Source of the DNA: Methylovulum sp. | Lineage (GTDB): Bacteria > Pseudomonadota > Gammaproteobacteria > Methylococcales > Methylomonadaceae | Assembly (NCBI GenBank): GCA_016919605.1 | Contig: JACXTQ010000009.1 | Coordinates: 1-8,072 of the forward strand | Direction of reading: 5' to 3' | Length of the DNA stretch: 8,072 nt | Shown here: positions 5,408 to 8,072 of the stretch, in pieces | Layout: each line of letters begins with the position of its first letter | Position numbering within the stretch: the stretch's first letter is position 1 | Program-made: the position numbers and the translations under genes | Notes under the pieces: generated by a model | Seen by the model: only the letters and a program-made list of their open reading frames with translations | Database searches by the model: none | What the model was told of the DNA's origin: nothing

Positions 5408-8072
5408 GGCTCATGCCTTGTGCCAGCAAATCCAATTGTGTTTCACTAAAGTCTTGGTAGTTTTCTTGCCATTGTGACAAATGGCTGACTTTCGTGACTT
5501 GTACCGCCGTCACTTTATACTCAGGACAGTTGGTCGCCCAATCCGAGTTGTCGGTGGTGATGACGTTGGCGCCGGATTCGGGGAAATGGAAGGTGGTGTA
5601 CACCACGCCTGGTTGTACCCGCTCACTGACCAGGGCGCGTAACACGGTTTCACCGGCACGGCTTTTAATGCCGACCCAGTCACCCGTGTTCAGGCCACGG
5701 TCTTCGGCATCATGTGGATGGATTTCCAAGCGGTCTTCCGAATGCCATTGGTTATTCTCGGTACGGCGGGTTTGGGCGCCGACATTGTATTGCGACAAGA
5801 TGCGGCCAGTGGTCAGGATGAGCGGGAACATCGGGGTGACACGCTCTTGTGTGGCGACATAATCGGTCAACATGAACAAGCCTTTACCGTTGTCACGCAT
5901 AAATTCTTCAACGTGCATGATCGGCGTGCCTTCTGGCGACTCATCGTTACAAGGCCATTGGACGCTGCCCAGCTCATCAATTTTTTCGTAACTGACTCCG
6001 GCAAACGTTGGGGTCAGGGCGGCGATTTCCGCCATGATTTCAGACGGATGGCTGTAATTCATCGGATAGCCCATCGCGTTTGACAGCAATTGGGTGATTT
6101 CCCAATCCTGATAACCGGCCAACGGGGTCATCACTTTACGCACGGGCGAAATACGCCGCTCGGCATTGGTGAAGGTGCCGCTTTTTTCCAAGAAAGACGC
6201 GCCAGGCAAGAAGACATGGGCAAATTTGGCGGTTTCGTTCAGGAACAGGTCTTGGACGATGACGCATTCCATAGACCGCAAGGCGGCATGGACATGTTGG
6301 ATATCAGGATCGGATTGGGCAATGTCTTCACCTTCGACATACAGGCCCATAAAGGTTTTGTCCATCGCCGAATCAAACATGTTAGGGATACGCAGACCCG
6401 GATTAATGCTGAGTTCGGCATTCCAAGCCTTTTCAAACAATTGTTGGGTTTCTGGGTTGCCTACATGACGGTAGCCTGGATACTCATGCGGGAACGAACC
6501 CATATCACAAGAGCCTTGCACGTTGTTTTGGCCGCGTAACGGGTTGACACCCACGCCTTCACGGCCTAAGTTGCCGGTCGCCATCGCCAAGTTGGCAATG
6601 CCGATAACCATAGTGGAGCCTTGGCTGTGTTCGGTTACGCCTAAGCCGTAATAAATGGCCCCGTTACCTGCTTGGGCATACAATCTGGCCGCTGCCCTGA
6701 CTTGTGCCGCCGGTACACCGGTAATGGATTCACTCGCTTCTGGGGCATGTCTGGGGTCGGCGATAAAGGTTTTCCATTTGTTATAAGAGGCCACGTCACA
6801 GCGTTCGCTGGCAAAGGCATCGTCAGTCAGGTTTTCGGTAACTACGACATGGGCCAGTGCGTTAATCAAGGCGACGTTGGTGCTAGGACGCAATTTCAAA
6901 TGGTAGGACGCTTGGACATGTGGGGTTTTGACCAAGTCGATTTCGCGCGGGTCAACCACGATCAGTTTTGCGCCTTGGCGCAAGCGTTTCTTCATGAAAG
7001 AGCCAAACACCGGATGGCCGTCAGTGGGGTTGGCTCCGATAACCACAATCACATCGGCTTTCATCACCGAATCAAAATCTTGGGTGCCTGACGATTCACC
7101 AAAGGTTTGTTTTAAGCCATAACCGGTCGGGGAGTGGCAAACACGGGCGCAGGTGTCCACGTTGTTGTTGCCAAAGCCAGCACGGATCAGCTTTTGCACC
7201 AAATAGGTCTCTTCGTTGGTGCAACGTGAGGAGGTGATGCCGCCGATGGAGTCCTTGCCGTATTTGGCTTGGATGCGTTTCATTTCGGAGGCGGCGTAGT
7301 TAATCGCCTCGTCCCAGCTAACTTCCTGCCATGGGTCTTTGATGCTGGCGCGAATCATCGGTTTGGTGATGCGGTCTTTGTGGGTTGCATAACCGAAGGC
7401 AAAACGGCCTTTGACGCAAGAATGCCCGTGGTTGGCTTTGCCGTCTTTGTTCGGCACCATGCGAATGACTTGTTCGCCTTTCATTTCCGCGCGGAATGAA
7501 CAGCCGACACCGCAATAGGCGCAAGTAGTAACAATCGCGTGTTCTGGTTGACCGTGTTCGATAACCGATTTTTCCATCAGCGTGGCAGTTGGACAGGCTT
7601 GGACACACGCGCCGCACGATACGCATTCGGAACTTAAAAAGTCCTGATTTTGACTGGGCGATACTTTGGAATCAAAGCCGCGTCCGTCAATCGTCAATGC
7701 AAATGTGCCTTGGGTTTCTTCACAGGCACGCACGCAACGTGAGCAAACGATACATTTGCTGGGATCAAAACTGAAATACGGGTTGCTGTTGTCTTTTTCA
7801 GCATTTAAATGGGTGGTGACTGGTTTATAACGCACTTCGCGTAAACCGACCGCGCCCGCCATGTCTTGCAATTCGCAATCGCCATTGGCTGAACAGGTTA
7901 AACAATCTAATGGGTGGTCAGAAATATACAGTTCCATCACGCCGCGACGCACGTCCGCGAGTTTTTTATTTTGAGTGACGACTTTCATGCCTTCGCCGAC
8001 GGGCGTAGTGCAGGACGCAGGCATACCACGCCCGCCTTCAATCTGCACCACACATAAACGACAGGAACCAAA
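5400..8072 (-). CDS. fdsA: NAD-dependent formate dehydrogenase alpha subunit (5' end beyond window)
   Basis: Catalytic subunit of the soluble formate dehydrogenase that oxidises formate to CO2 and passes electrons to NAD+ via FdsB/FdsG. The 890 codons visible are open to the right edge and begin FGSCRLCVVQIEGG, so the GTG at 8051 is internal; roughly the first 60-90 residues are missing. Fragment-numbered domains: part of a plant-type [2Fe-2S] domain (C4, C7, C21); a His-ligated [4Fe-4S] site (H53, C57, C60, C66); two ferredoxin-like clusters (C107/C110/C113/C117 and C150/C153/C156/C160); the [4Fe-4S] site of the molybdopterin domain (C184, C187, C191, C219); then the bis-MGD domains, with the metal-ligand cysteine C312 in CARVCHSPT followed by the catalytic His. 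It is the cysteine rather than the selenocysteine form (TGC at 7137-7139). The C-terminal dinucleotide-binding domain is intact to the stop at 5400. fdsB and fdsG should lie further right. Molybdenum versus tungsten use cannot be told. Confidence 0.96.
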   Translation of the reverse strand, partial: FGSCRLCVVQIEGGRGMPASCTTPVGEGMKVVTQNKKLADVRRGVMELYISDHPLDCLTCSANGDCELQDMAGAVGLREVRYKPVTTHLNAEKDNSNPYFSFDPSKCIVCSRCVRACEETQGTFALTIDGRGFDSKVSPSQNQDFLSSECVSCGACVQACPTATLMEKSVIEHGQPEHAIVTTCAYCGVGCSFRAEMKGEQVIRMVPNKDGKANHGHSCVKGRFAFGYATHKDRITKPMIRASIKDPWQEVSWDEAINYAASEMKRIQAKYGKDSIGGITSSRCTNEETYLVQKLIRAGFGNNNVDTCARVCHSPTGYGLKQTFGESSGTQDFDSVMKADVIVVIGANPTDGHPVFGSFMKKRLRQGAKLIVVDPREIDLVKTPHVQASYHLKLRPSTNVALINALAHVVVTENLTDDAFASERCDVASYNKWKTFIADPRHAPEASESITGVPAAQVRAAARLYAQAGNGAIYYGLGVTEHSQGSTMVIGIANLAMATGNLGREGVGVNPLRGQNNVQGSCDMGSFPHEYPGYRHVGNPETQQLFEKAWNAELSINPGLRIPNMFDSAMDKTFMGLYVEGEDIAQSDPDIQHVHAALRSMECVIVQDLFLNETAKFAHVFLPGASFLEKSGTFTNAERRISPVRKVMTPLAGYQDWEITQLLSNAMGYPMNYSHPSEIMAEIAALTPTFAGVSYEKIDELGSVQWPCNDESPEGTPIMHVEEFMRDNGKGLFMLTDYVATQERVTPMFPLILTTGRILSQYNVGAQTRRTENNQWHSEDRLEIHPHDAEDRGLNTGDWVGIKSRAGETVLRALVSERVQPGVVYTTFHFPESGANVITTDNSDWATNCPEYKVTAVQVTKVSHLSQWQENYQDFSETQLDLLAQGMSHG

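Noticed and set aside
5712..6539. Two consecutive plus-strand open frames (123 and 149 codons) opposite fdsA
   Set aside because: They are antisense to a fully conserved catalytic subunit and their translations resemble no family; long shadow frames are expected opposite such a gene.
7131..7139. Selenocysteine site in the formate dehydrogenase
   Set aside because: The metal-ligand codon at 7137-7139 is TGC (cysteine), not in-frame TGA, so no recoding is needed.
8049..8051. GTG as the true start of the formate dehydrogenase alpha subunit
   Set aside because: The frame stays open to the window edge and encodes GSCRLC, part of the conserved [2Fe-2S] motif, so the gene continues past 8072.

Overview
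The window looks like chromosomal DNA of a moderate-GC gammaproteobacterium. A methylotroph or methanotroph (Methylococcales-like) is the best guess, because it carries the distal part of an fds-type NAD-linked formate dehydrogenase operon together with a CysI-type hemoprotein plus its DUF934 partner. The taxonomic guess rests on family content and remembered gene neighbourhoods only; no search was run.

Layout, left to right. Positions 1-200 hold no convincing gene but are packed with inverted repeats, including hairpins just beyond the 3' end of the first gene. Positions 201-1568 (minus) encode an NhaD-type Na+/H+ antiporter with an N-terminal signal sequence and a GTG start. A divergent control region (1569-1724) carries a strong sigma70-like promoter facing right and nested inverted repeats. 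It separates nhaD from a two-gene rightward operon: a siroheme/[4Fe-4S] sulfite (or nitrite) reductase hemoprotein (1725-3377) and a DUF934 protein (3364-3816), overlapping by 14 bp and closed by a clear intrinsic terminator. Positions 3817-4340 form a small accessory-looking island: an 87-residue antitoxin-like protein followed by a 16-codon stump that starts like a Txe/YoeB-family toxin and then stops. From 4341 to the right edge everything is leftward: fdsD (delta subunit), fdhD/fdsC (sulfurtransferase that activates the formate dehydrogenase), and fdsA (alpha subunit, 5' end beyond the window).

How they work together. FdsA is the molybdenum/tungsten bis-MGD and Fe-S catalytic subunit that oxidises formate to CO2. 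FdsB and FdsG, expected just beyond the right edge, would pass the electrons to NAD+. FdhD/FdsC delivers sulfur to the metal cofactor, and FdsD is a small subunit needed for the active complex. The sulfite reductase operon supplies sulfide for cysteine synthesis and needs a reductant not encoded here. NhaD exports Na+ in exchange for protons. The three modules are unrelated housekeeping functions.

Nothing here amounts to a new system. The points most worth a second look are the apparently decayed toxin-antitoxin locus, the dyad-rich non-coding left end, the hairpin between the converging genes near 4310, and the nested inverted repeats in the nhaD/sulfite reductase promoter region.
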